A stretch of DNA of 64,000 bases from Cyanoderma ruficeps. Its lineage: Eukaryota > Chordata > Aves > Passeriformes > Timaliidae. The stretch's first letter is position 1. Each line of letters opens with the position of its first letter. The stretch lies in NCBI GenBank assembly GCA_008694505.1, contig VZDJ01007749.1, positions 7,960,240-8,024,239 on the forward strand, read 5' to 3'. The position numbers and the translations under genes are program-made. Below the pieces are notes generated by a model that made no database searches, had not been told where the DNA came from, and saw nothing but the letters and a program-made list of their open reading frames with translations. This document shows, in pieces, positions 35,950 through 45,890 of this stretch.

Positions 35950-36560
35950 GAGAAGGAGGCAGCCTAAAACCCGATTCCCGAGGCTCATCCCTGCTGAACC
36001 GTGACTGCCTTGCACCCTCCCTGTGCTGGCGGGAGTGCCAGAGCCTTGGCTCCGGCCCCTCCAAGGAGGAGAGGCTCCAGTGAGGGAGCCTCAGCCCAGG
36101 CCTCCAGCTGCTGGTGACCCCCCGAGGCCTCGGGGAAGGAGGCCCAGTGCCGGGATGAGGCCGAGCCTCTCCGCCCCGCTGCGATCACGCGCAGGAGAGC
36201 GCCGTGTTTTCGTAAAGCGGCATCTGCCCTTTCCAGCTGCTGGACGCCACAAAAGGTCACCCCAAATGATCTAAATGCATCGTTTCCCTGGTGTGAAGGA
36301 TGAAGCAGGGAAGGCAGTGCTTTTTTTTGTTTTGTCCTGCAAGCGTTCCCTTTGCTGTTACAGTTCCTGCAGTCGAGTGCTGTCACTGCAGTTGGAGTCA
36401 GCCTCGCTCGCTTTCTGTCCATGCCTCAGCCTCTGGCATGGCCAGGCTCCTGCTCACAGCCCTGGAGGGACTCTCTCAGGTGTGAACTCTGTGTCTGACC
36501 AGGTGCAGACCCAGGGACCGAGACCTCGGTCTCATCGGCTCTACACGTCCCTGGAGCATC
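35950..36560. promoter_or_regulatory. GC- and CpG-rich block
   Basis: From the end of the CR1 flank onward, composition shifts to GC-rich with clustered CpG, for example CCCCCGAGGCCTCGGGG, AGGCCGAGCCTCTCCGCC, GCTGCGATCACGCGC and GAGAGCGCCGTG, most of it within 35960-36230. Open frames occur on both strands (145 codons minus, 117 codons plus), as high GC content favours. It may be a small CpG island, an unannotated promoter or a GC-rich lineage-specific segment. No core promoter can be assigned. Confidence 0.4.
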
Positions 36561-36729
36561 CCAAACAACATCTGCCAAGGAGGAGGTTTTATACTGGTTT
36601 TGGCAGGGTGTGTTTGACTGGGGGTTAGCAGTGTCCTGAGCAGGAAAACACGGGAACCAAATCTCATTTGCTAGGATTGAAATACAGCAACCAAGGCAGC
36701 TCATCCTGTCTCATTGTTTTTTATATGTC

Positions 36730-37235
36730 CCTGAGTCTAAAGTCATTTTTAAAATGTGAATGATGCAATTTCTTGCATCTTTCATTTAATATGCTGCTTG
36801 GTAAACAGTGTTTTAGATTAGTATATTTGTAATTTAAATGAAGACAATACATCAAGTCAAGTCAGAAAAGAAGGAAGAAGTTTAAGGAATGATTGATGCC
36901 TCTTTCAGTGTTATGCCCTCTTGAAAAAGAAAAAAGAAAGCATAAGAAGAGGGGAGAGGTGAGATTATTGCGGATCTATTGGGGTAAAAGAGAAAGACAG
37001 AAACTGTTGTTCATGGGCAGAAATACACTATTTTTAAAAGCACAGTCAGCTCTGATAGCTGAATCTGTTTTCTTCAAGCGCACTAATAAATTCTGCCTAA
37101 TTCATTTTTTATTCTCTCTTGGGGTCTGCTTGCAGATTTGCCTCAACAAAGGAAGCATCATGTTACTTCTTTTAAATAATTGATGGCTCTTGGTCCAAGC
37201 CAGCTTGAAGGAAATTCAAAAATAGGTACTGATTG
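36730..37235. promoter_or_regulatory. Possible conserved non-coding block
   Basis: AT-rich unique sequence with repeated homeobox-type cores (TAATTT, CTAATAAATTC, TAATTC) and no repeat signature. It is followed by a C-rich run (37244-37281). Its texture is enhancer-like and no reading frame is meaningful. Confidence 0.3.
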
Positions 37236-37243
37236 AGTAAATA

Positions 37244-37281
37244 CCCTACCTCCCCCTCTGCTCCCCCCGCCCCCATCCCCT
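37244..37281. repeat. C-rich low-complexity run
   Basis: CCCTACCTCCCCCTCTGCTC, then CCCCCGCCCCCATCCCC. The tract separates two conserved-looking blocks and could favour G-quadruplex formation on the minus strand. Confidence 0.8.
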
Positions 37282-37284
37282 ATT

Positions 37285-37470
37285 TATTTTTGCAGCCCGG
37301 GTGACTGCCAGTTGCCGATGATGTCATTTGGGTACACTCAGCACTTAGCAGCTCTGATTTCATTTATGTATTTATTTGTATTTAAGAAAATGAGAAGCTG
37401 TTAATTGTAAACTATCTGATGGAGCTAAGAGCTCTCAATAAATCATCGGCAACCTTGTGCCATAACAACC
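37285..37470. promoter_or_regulatory. Possible structured conserved block with 12-bp inverted repeat
   Basis: GTTGCCGATGAT (37311-37322) and ATCATCGGCAAC (37442-37453) are exact inverted repeats about 119 bp apart, both carrying a CpG. Between them lie a GATGTCATTT (CRE-like) site, a (TTTA)-type run and TGTTAATTGTAAAC. It has no coding or repeat signature. It could be a paired protein-binding site or a foldback RNA. Confidence 0.35.
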
Positions 37471-37813
37471 AGGGATGGACCTTAACAGGTTGAGGTTGGA
37501 ATTGGTACCAAGAGAGGCACTGGGGAGACTTTTGTGTGTTTCACTCCTATTGGCTGTGGGATGTGCTCTTCTAGGGCACCCCTGGGTCAGTGTTTTCCAC
37601 AGTGTTGGTTGTTTGCAGGTATTGGCATGCCACCTCTGGTGTGGTTTCCATGGAATAAGTCATTTCTCTGGACAGCATGGATTTGCCGAAGCTCTGTGAT
37701 GTCATCTGTAGGGATACACCCTTTATAATTTATCTTTTAAATTATTAAAAAAACAGTGTGGTCCAAAATAACAATGAGAAAACCCAGAAATATTTTTCTC
37801 TTCTTTTGGCTAG

Positions 37814-37915
37814 GCTTCGAGAGGCAGGATGTTCTTACACCAAATACTGCCGCTGTAAGAACATTTGTGATGTAAAATACTGCATGGGAGAAAACAGTGG
37901 CAGAGTTCACATCTA
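37814..37915 (+). other. Candidate cassette exon, 102 nt, cysteine-rich frame
   Basis: A strong acceptor (ATTTTTCTCTTCTTTTGGCTAG) and a good donor (CTA|GTGAGT) enclose exactly 102 nt, so inclusion would preserve a reading frame. The frame starting one base into the segment is open to its end and encodes 33 residues, beginning LREAGCSYTKYCRCKNICDV. The peptide has five cysteines spaced C-x5-C-x-C-x3-C-x4-C. The next codon, TAG, would straddle the donor and disappears on splicing. The segment also contains an 11-bp hairpin. I do not recognise the peptide. Alternatives are a non-coding RNA exon or a decoy. No partner exon was recognised in the window. Confidence 0.35.
37829..37864 (+). other. 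Perfect 11-bp hairpin, 14-nt loop
   Basis: ATGTTCTTACA (37829-37839) and TGTAAGAACAT (37854-37864) pair exactly, with two further G-U pairs possible outside. AAATACTGC occurs in the loop and again at about 37875-37883. The stem is shorter than a typical pre-miRNA. It lies wholly inside the exon-like segment. Confidence 0.6.
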
Positions 37916-38344
37916 GTGAGTTTTGCGTTCATACTCTGATTTGCAGTCAACATGCCTTCATGCCTCCCCAGTTCTGATAGCAGTGAAGGACTGAAGAAAA
38001 GTTTCTGGATAGTGGCTTCTGTGTGAAATTGTTATCCCTCTTAGAGTTTCATTGTAAGGTATGTCCATGTTTCATGATGTTAATTATGCAATATTGAATA
38101 AGTGATGTTCAACTGTAAAAGGGACTGATAGAAAAAAAATAGGGAGCTTTAACTTTTTTCCAAGCAGGCAAATCCTCCTACAGGTCACATCTTGACACAA
38201 TTTTTACCACATGAAATCAGCACTCACACAGTAAATAACATAAGGTCTTCTTGACCTTGCAGCCTTACGTGGGCATCCGTGCCATTCAGCTAAACTACTC
38301 TGGTGTCCCATACCTTGGAGAAATTGCCAAGTATTTCCTCTGAT

Positions 38345-38570
38345 GCCATGCTTGTCACCCACGCTCGCCGGGTGTTCCTCGCTGCCCGCTAATGGCGCTC
38401 CGGCTGTGGAGCAGTTTGAGCGCCGACAGCCATAGCGGGATCAGGCAGGGCGTTTCCAGCTGGAAGAGCAGAGCACCATCAGGGGCATGTCCACATGAGT
38501 AGGTGCAGATGGACCAGAGCGGGCTGGACGTGGCTTGGCTCTGGTCTGGAAGCCATGGCGCTGCTTAGTG
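38345..38570. other. Small CpG-rich patch
   Basis: Clustered CpG occur in CACGCTCGCCGGGTG, TGGCGCTCCGGC and GAGCGCCGACAGCC within AT-rich surroundings. It is too small to call a CpG island with confidence, and no gene start is evident beside it. Confidence 0.35.
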
Positions 38571-41500
38571 CAATGCTGTCATCAGGAAAATACTCTTGTT
38601 GTTTGTTATTAGTAGTGTTAGATCTGGAAGCTCCGGTATGAAGGTTGATCTGTCAGGAGTATGCCGTATATTTTGCATATTTATTGTTTTCCCTCCTGTA
38701 AAGTGAGTATCATCTTTAGTAAAGTAAGCATGGCAGACAATCTGATTTACAGAGAAAGCTTTCTTTAAGAAATGGAGTGATGGAGACAGGTCCATGTATT
38801 TCTCCTCTTCCCCTCCAGAAATGAAGCTCTGGAGTGTGCATTTAGGGAAACCAGAGCGTATAAGGGGGCAACATGGAGATGTGAGATGAGTATTTCTGTG
38901 GCATTGCAATCAAGGCAGAAAGAAGGCAATGCAAGAACGAAACTTGAAACAATAATATCCAAAAATGCCTTCCCGAGTGAGGCATACAGTGGCATATGTG
39001 GATATCTACAAAGTGCCCTGTACTCTGAGTAGTTTCTCTGACCAGTGTGGTGCACAACGAGGTGTAAGGTCTTTTTTTGAGTGGTTGTGAGTGCTTACGC
39101 GTTTTTATCCAAGTGCCTGCAGTATTTGGAAAATTCTGTGTGGTGCAAAGTTTGCAAAGAGGATTTAGAGATGTTCAAATTGTCTCTTTATCTGCCAAAA
39201 GAACAGGTTAAGAATTACTTTGGTGGTGGGAAAAGCTTAAAATCAGCACACTAGCTCACTTTGCGTGTTAGTACAGTCTTTAGCCACAGAGGGAAATCTA
39301 AGCCTTGCTGAAGGCACAGCATACCAAGGTATATCTAATAGTGTGTGCTTAACTCTGTTGCCTGGGAGCTTTTATTTAATGCAATGGCCGGGAAAATTGA
39401 CCTAATTTTTTGTTTGGTTTGGTTTTTGGGGTTTTTTTTGGCTTTTTGGGGGGGTGTTTGGATCCTGATTCAAATCACCTACATGTGTAAAGTTGGTAAT
39501 TTGCTGATTTATCAATGGGAAGAAACACTTACTTGGAAAAAAGAGGAAAAACTTGTGATAAAAACACTGTGCTTTGAAATATCAGCTGCATGAGAGGATA
39601 TGAGTGGGTTATTGGTGTAATAGGGACCCTTCTATCTGTGAACATTATGCCATATAATAAATACCATAAGCCAAATTAGTAGCCAGTTTCTGATAGCTGA
39701 ACTCTCCATTTTTAAATGCTACTGCAAGTATTCTGTTTAGGAAAGGAAGCTAAAAGCCTCTCAAGAGTACGTGGAAAATGCTGATCCTGAATGTATAAAT
39801 GGACACATTTTAATCCTTAAGTTATTAATTATTTCTCATGATTAATTGTAATTATTTTATTACTACTCCAGACCCTTGGGTCAAATTGCTCACAGAAGTC
39901 GGTAAGAAATTTGCTGAAGAATCTCTTGATTTGGTATGTTATCATTTTTATATTGAATATTGGACATTATCAGTTGCATTAAAGAGACCAACAGCTATCA
40001 TGCCATCAAATTACAGGATATATTTGGGTTGCAGGCGTAACTCCATTTCTTTCAGTGTCATCAGATATAACTGTAAATTTAATGCACAAAAGGAAGGGGA
40101 AATAATCCCTTCACCCACAAAGACATAAATTAAATGTTACCCCACGCTGAAAAATGTTACCTTAAATGAACCTTAAGTTAAGGAAAATTCAGTGCATACA
40201 TTCAGTGTATATGCTCTGTTCAAGGGGGTGGCAAGTACTTTCAGATTAGTCTGAATTATTGAGGATTTTCTAGTGGGAAAGCTGGGTACCCCCCTCCCTC
40301 TGCCCAGCTCTACCTTCCCAATGCCTCTCTCCCCTCAAGTAACCAGAAGAATCTGTTTCTTCTGAACATACAGCTTGTAATATACATAAAAGCAGAGTTT
40401 GCTTTGATCCTGACAGCAAAACGTTTATTTTTAAACTGGAACTGGGCTGTTGTCCAGCAATGCTCTTTCCTTTGCATCATGCCCTGCGTTTCAGCTCCGC
40501 AGCCTGCCTGGGTGCAGCTGGACCTGCTGCAAGAGGGACCTGGCGTGATGGGTCCTGCTGAGCTCGCTCCCTCCCTCTCCTCCCATTCCTCCTTCTCCTC
40601 TCGTTTTGAAATTCAAATTGAATGCAATTTTCAGCTCATTTGAGCCAGAATATACTCTTGCTGAGCTTCAGTGGCTCTTAAATTCAAACTCGAAGGAGAA
40701 AACAGATATCATCTGTCACCGAGGGTGGGAAAGGGTGTCCTCCCCACATTTTATTCATGGGAGACAAGGCTTCACTGACTAATTCCAGTCTTTCTGACTA
40801 ATCACTCACTGGCAAACTAATCAGCTAATCGATGTGACTGGTTTCTTGTAGTTTGGTCTCTTCTTGCATTTTTTTTTAATTTCTTCAGCCTATTTAGTAT
40901 TTATATTTAAAGTCCTAGAAGTGTCCTAGCTGAAACGCCTGTGTCCGCATTTGACTGTGCCTGCTCGTTTCTGGTCTCATTGTCCCCATCACGGACTATT
41001 CCCTTTACAGAACTGCAGATGAAAATGCCCCGAATTGGACAGCTGGCAGAGAAGAGGCGAGGGCTGAGAGATTTTCAAAAGAAGCTTAAAAATAGAAAGG
41101 AGAAAAGGGAGAAAAACTGTTAAATCATTAGGTGTTGTTATGCCAGCAGGTTCAGGACCAGGTACATGTACAGGGTACATACCATAGCTACTTGTTCTAT
41201 GAAACCTGTTTAACACATGTGGCAGTATCTCATGAGTCATCTGGTGGGAGTCCTGCTTAAAAGTAGAGAAGAAATGCCACTCACTGTTTCTTTCCTTACT
41301 GCTTTATTTTTTTTTTCTAGTATTATTTTTGAAATAGAAAAAGGCTCTTGCAAAGAGGTCCAGCTCCTGCTTTTATTGTACTCCTTTACAAACTTCTCTT
41401 TCATTTGGTGAAAACAGCATTGGCTTGGAGATTGACAACTGCCTTCAAAGGGAAATGTTGCAAGAAACAGCAATTTGGTAGGTGTAAGGGCAAAACTAAA

Positions 41501-41850
41501 GTACAATCTGTGCTAGTAGAGAAAATAGGTTGCTTAATCTAACAGCATGATAGCATTTTAATGCTGCTCTGAGCAACGTCAGCTTGCCACTGGCAAAAAT
41601 CCACAACCTGAATTTTTGTTGTAACAAAATCTACATGCCATAAAGGACGTCATAAATAGACAGGACATCTGCAAATGGTGAGAACATATTAAAGTCAGAC
41701 TGGAAAGAATATCAAACACCATGCTGGTCCCTTAATTGTTTTATATGTTCTAAAGCCTTGATATATTACTAAACCTTGGAAACTGCTGTTCTGGAGCTTT
41801 CTTGGTGCCTGTTCCTTGTTCCTCATGCTGGGCGAGGGTTGGCGTACAGT
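38570..41850. other. Unique non-coding DNA, no gene seen
   Basis: Contains a G/T-rich low-complexity patch (about 39405-39460, with GGTTTTTGGGG and a run of seven G). The open frames are short and unrecognised. Confidence 0.6.
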
Positions 41851-41852
41851 CA

Positions 41853-41923
41853 GGGCCCAATCCTGCAAACAGTTTTGTGTTTGGTGTGCTAACATCACCC
41901 AAACTGAAATGAAACTCTGGGCC
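41853..41923. mobile_element. Palindromic MITE-like remnant
   Basis: It begins GGGCCCAATCCTGCAAAC and ends ACTCTGGGCC. The opening phrase matches the termini of small palindromic DNA transposons of archosaurs and turtles. Only the ends are recognisable. Confidence 0.4.
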
Positions 41924-41924
41924 A

Positions 41925-44280
41925 TTATTCAGTTATCCCTTTGGTCACCTTACGTACTTCGTTTAGTGTGTGCTAATCCCTAAAAAACCCCTTTTTGCTG
42001 GGGGCTGAACCAAAGCAGAGATTGTGCCTGTGCAGCTGACTGGCTGGTCCAGGACAGCTGCCTTGCACAGAAGCCAGTGTGCTGTTAGGGCAGAACTGGG
42101 GTGTTCCATGTGGGAGAGGCGCTGGCAAAAAGCAGGGCTGAGGAAAGAGGGCGCTCTTGGTGTGTGAGCAGAGAAGCCCCAGCTCGCCTTGAGGCTGGGC
42201 CCCTTCACCACTCAGGCCGTGTTGAGAGACCTGGATCTGGATCACAGTGGAGTGAGTTTAGAGAGGTAATTGGCACATGGCTGCCAGGATAGCAGGAATT
42301 GATTTCCAGTGGTCTTTGTGGTCGTAAATGTTAGCTCTGATGCATTTACAGTTACTGAAGCAGGGGATTTTGGAATCTTTTTTTAATTAGGCAATTAAAT
42401 TCAGGTTAAGCCCTGTTTCAGGCACCTCAGTGCCTCTCTGAATCTTCCCCTTTCTCTCCAGTGGCTCTGTTAGACATTGACACTGACCTGCAAAGCTGGT
42501 ACTACAAGTCCTTATAAAGAAATCTGATATTCCTGTGGAAGTTATGATGATATATGTAAATCAGCTGCCATATTCACACTGTCACCTCTTCAGCTGAAAA
42601 AGAAGGGCAAATCATTTCGTTGGTAGCTGCTGAAACCGTCAGCTGCACTGTCATTAATACTCTCCCCTCTATCCTGGAAACTCAATATGTCAGCTACCTG
42701 ATGTACCCTTCCTCTTCCAAGAATACATCCCTCCATTCCTTCAAATTCTTCTTGAGCTGGGACCTCCCACCTGCCAGTTTATTGTTCTTCTTCTGGCCCA
42801 TTAGGTTTTCCTCCTATTCTTTTTCCATAGCCTCATGTGTTTTATATAGAAATTTATCATGTGCTAATAACCAGAGTGTCTGAGCTCTATCCATATAAAG
42901 TGATGTGTCCAACTGCTGTGATCCTTTTTTGTTTTACCCCTCCTCTTTCTTGTGGGAAAAACAGTGTGGGGTAAGGAATTAGGTTTTGAAGTTTTGTATT
43001 GCTATTAAATACATCTACACTATCATGACTCTGGTCACCCTCTGCTCTTAAGGCATCCCCTGGACCACCCTGTTTGGACTTAGGTGCTGGATCTTTTCCT
43101 CAGGGAGCTGCCCAAATTTCTTTTGCTGCTCTCTGAGAAGTGAGTGTCCGTGTAGTGTCAATTCTCTGAAGCAGGTGTTCCCAGACCCTCTTCCTGGATG
43201 CCACTGCTGAACTTCCTTGTTCTACATTCTGTCTTGCTGCTTAACCCTGATTATCCCAGAGATCTTCCATGATCAATCCCCTCATCTATAATTGATCCTT
43301 CAGGGGCCACGTGGCAGCTGAAGTATTTGCACACAAACTTCATACTGGGGTTTGTATAATAGAAAGTATTTTGCTTTGCAGAAACACAAGAGCCGTAGTA
43401 ATCCAAGTGATGTAAGAAGTGCCTGCCTCCTTGTTTAAGTGGCTCTCCTGGATCTCACCCCTCCCTGGTCCACCTTCCAACCCACAGCCATCTCTCTTGG
43501 TCTATGCTTGGGCCATATATGAAGTTTTCCATTCCAGAAAGAAGCAAAACCCTGACTGTTGTCAATAGACATTGGCATCAATGTGATTTTCACTTGAGTC
43601 TCTGCAACTCACCTTTTAGTTGTAGCAGCTATTCCCATACAACTGCTTAAAAGTCACAGTTGCACCTGTAAGTGTTCTACATGAATAAGATCTTGTTCAC
43701 CTCAGGAATCTCATTAGGGATTTCCACTTAAGAAATGACTGGATTGCAAGTCACAAAACTAGAATTGTTGTCCCATCCTATAAAAAAACTGTTGATGTGT
43801 CTGTGTGGATTGTGCCTATATAGGTGTGTATCCACAAAAAGAGTTATGATGATGATATCTCCTCAATAGCAGATTACTTGCTGCTGTTCAGAGGTTCTTG
43901 GGTGATGTGTAAGTTCTACTTGATTATAACATGCCCAGTGGAGATCACAGTTTCAAATCAATAAACAAATGCCAACCAAACCAGGGATGTTTGTGGTATT
44001 GAACCTATAATCAGGTTTTTGCGTTTTAATTTTGTATCTACTTTTAAGAATGTGTATATTAATCCTTCTGATTGGTTCTTTATCATTCTGTATACTTTTA
44101 AGAAAATATTTCTTTCTTTATAGTGCTTTGAGAAATTTAGTAGTGTAGGATCAGAACTCTTCTCTTTGAAATTATCTTTAAAACTGCTATTGACTTTAAC
44201 AGGATTAGTGGTCATGTTAGGGAGCCTGAGAAAGTGGTCTCACAGCTCACACAACATCTGATTCCTAAATAACAAACCTC
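41925..44280. other. Unique non-coding DNA, no gene seen
   Basis: A moderately GC-rich patch (about 42000-42290) and a cytosine/thymine-rich patch (about 43020-43510) produce short overlapping open frames without recognisable products. No repeats were identified. Confidence 0.6.
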
Positions 44281-44560
44281 GTCAAGTCAACTATTTCCGA
44301 GTCACGTTTTGTTCCGTCCTGGCACAAGCCAGACTGGGACAACAAATTGTATCACCAAAGAGGCATGACATGAGCCATGCGTGTATTCTCACCCGCCTTT
44401 GGATTGCCATGGCAACAAGAGTTTTAATTATGGAGAGCCAAAACAGTAAGTTGTATATCAGATGGGGCTCAGTTTTCCCTGTGGACAGAACTCTGATTAG
44501 CCACTGGAGAAAAGCTTTGTATCTCGGTTTTCCTTCCAGTCTGGATTTTATTCTCTGCTT
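44280..44560. promoter_or_regulatory. Possible conserved block with RFX X-box palindrome
   Basis: ATTGCCATGGCAAC at 44403-44416 matches the palindromic RFX X-box GTTGCCATGGCAAC at 13 of 14 positions. It is followed by TTTTAATTATGG, a homeobox core. RFX factors control ciliary and neuronal genes. The motif is plain; in vivo binding is inference. Confidence 0.4.
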
Positions 44561-45025
44561 CAGCAGCCGGCTTGTTGTGTTCAGCCTGTGAACTTGGAGG
44601 GGCTGCAGCCAGCTGGAGGACAGTGGCACAGAGGGAGATGAAGTGACCCTCCTCAGGGGCAGCCTGGCACCGTGCTGGTTTGGGTGTTTAGGAATGGTTC
44701 TCTCACTAAAGGACTGCTCTCGGCTTCCCTCTAAACCACTGGAGATCTGCGGATTTGGAAAGGGCTGGTGTGAAGTGATGTCTGGTAATCGGCCTTGACA
44801 ATGTTCAAGATTGTGCTTAGGGGGATGAACAAGGAGCTCCACTTCAGCAATACACATGAAAATTTGCAAAGCAGATCCACATCTACATCCAGCTGTGGGA
44901 AATAAATATGTCTGTGTTGTGGGATGCAGGTCAGGAGTGGCTTTTTTCACCGTGGCAAGGGTGTTGTTTAAGTCACTTGTCCAATGTGGGGGTGTAAGGG
45001 TAGCGGCCAAAAGTGTGTATGTCAC
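44291..45025 (-). other. Longest open frame (244 codons), unrecognised
   Basis: This is an uninterrupted frame on the minus strand from ATG (45025) to stop (44291). The product has no signal peptide, repeated motif or family signature I recognise. It is proline-, leucine- and serine-rich and low in acidic residues, which is typical of chance frames. It overlaps the RFX-like block, and no poly(A) signal, splice sites or partner exons were found. It is probably not a gene, although its length is somewhat above chance for 64 kb of this composition. Confidence 0.15.
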
Positions 45026-45479
45026 TCAGGATATTCATAACAAGAGAAGAAAAACTTCATTGATGTAAATCAGTGTCTTCATATATATAAAAAAATCAAT
45101 TAATGTGGCTTCCTAATGCACTGATTTCCTATTTTGTTTGAATGGTGGCCCTTGGTGGTTATGGTAAGGCTACTTCAGGGTTTGTGAACTTCCTGGCAGT
45201 GTTTGAAGAGCAGTGAGGTTGGAGAAGAGATGGAGCCCTGTAACTGCTGTGTGGATCTATTCTGATCCTCCGTGATTCCGAGCATATGTTTTCATGATCA
45301 CAGGTCTGAAGCAGCGTCATCAGGAGATCATGGCCAGAGATCATGGTATCACAGAGAATGAGAGTTGCAAGATCACCCCGTTAACTAGAAATTCAGTCAT
45401 TCAAATGTGGTTCCAGGATGCAGGGGGCTCAGCAAGCACGTAGGCTAACATTTAGAGTTGCTGAATCCGTAATCTCACT

Positions 45480-45890
45480 TCTTGCAGTGTCACGGCAGCT
45501 TTTTTTTACAACACGCAACCCGGAGCAAGTAATTCACTGATGATTTTATTGTTGATTCACTTGTACTTCTTGAAATTTAAGGAGTCCTGCCTCTGAGATT
45601 TTCATTTTGGAATTTGAGATCATAAATTAAGCCCTCTTATGAAAGAAAATAAGAAGTTTGCTGTTGTTTTTAATAAGATTTTATGGTAAGTATGGCAACG
45701 GCAAGTCTGTCGGTCCCAGCTTTACTGCACGTGTGTAGCTCTGTGCTTTGAGGCCCTTGAAATATCTGGTTTTAGGACATCAGCAGGGGGCTAATGAAAA
45801 GGCTTTGTTGATTTTAACGAATTGCAAGCCACTGTAGCCAAAATAAATATAATCTGCTTTTTGGATTAGTTGTCACACATGATTTTACCT
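45480..45890. promoter_or_regulatory. Possible conserved non-coding block
   Basis: Unique AT-rich sequence containing AAGTAATTCACTGATGA, TATGGCAACGGCAAG (half X-box-like) and GGGGGCTAATGAAAAGG. A good donor-like GTAAGTAT sits near 45686 without a matching acceptor. No reading frame is meaningful. Confidence 0.25.

Noticed and set aside
35985..36628. 145-codon minus and 117-codon plus frames in the CpG-rich block
   Set aside because: High GC lowers stop frequency on both strands; neither product resembles a known family.
45349..45395. ATCACAGAGAATGAGAG... as a minus-strand CR1 3' end
   Set aside because: Only the first few bases resemble the CR1 terminal repeat; the following sequence does not fit.
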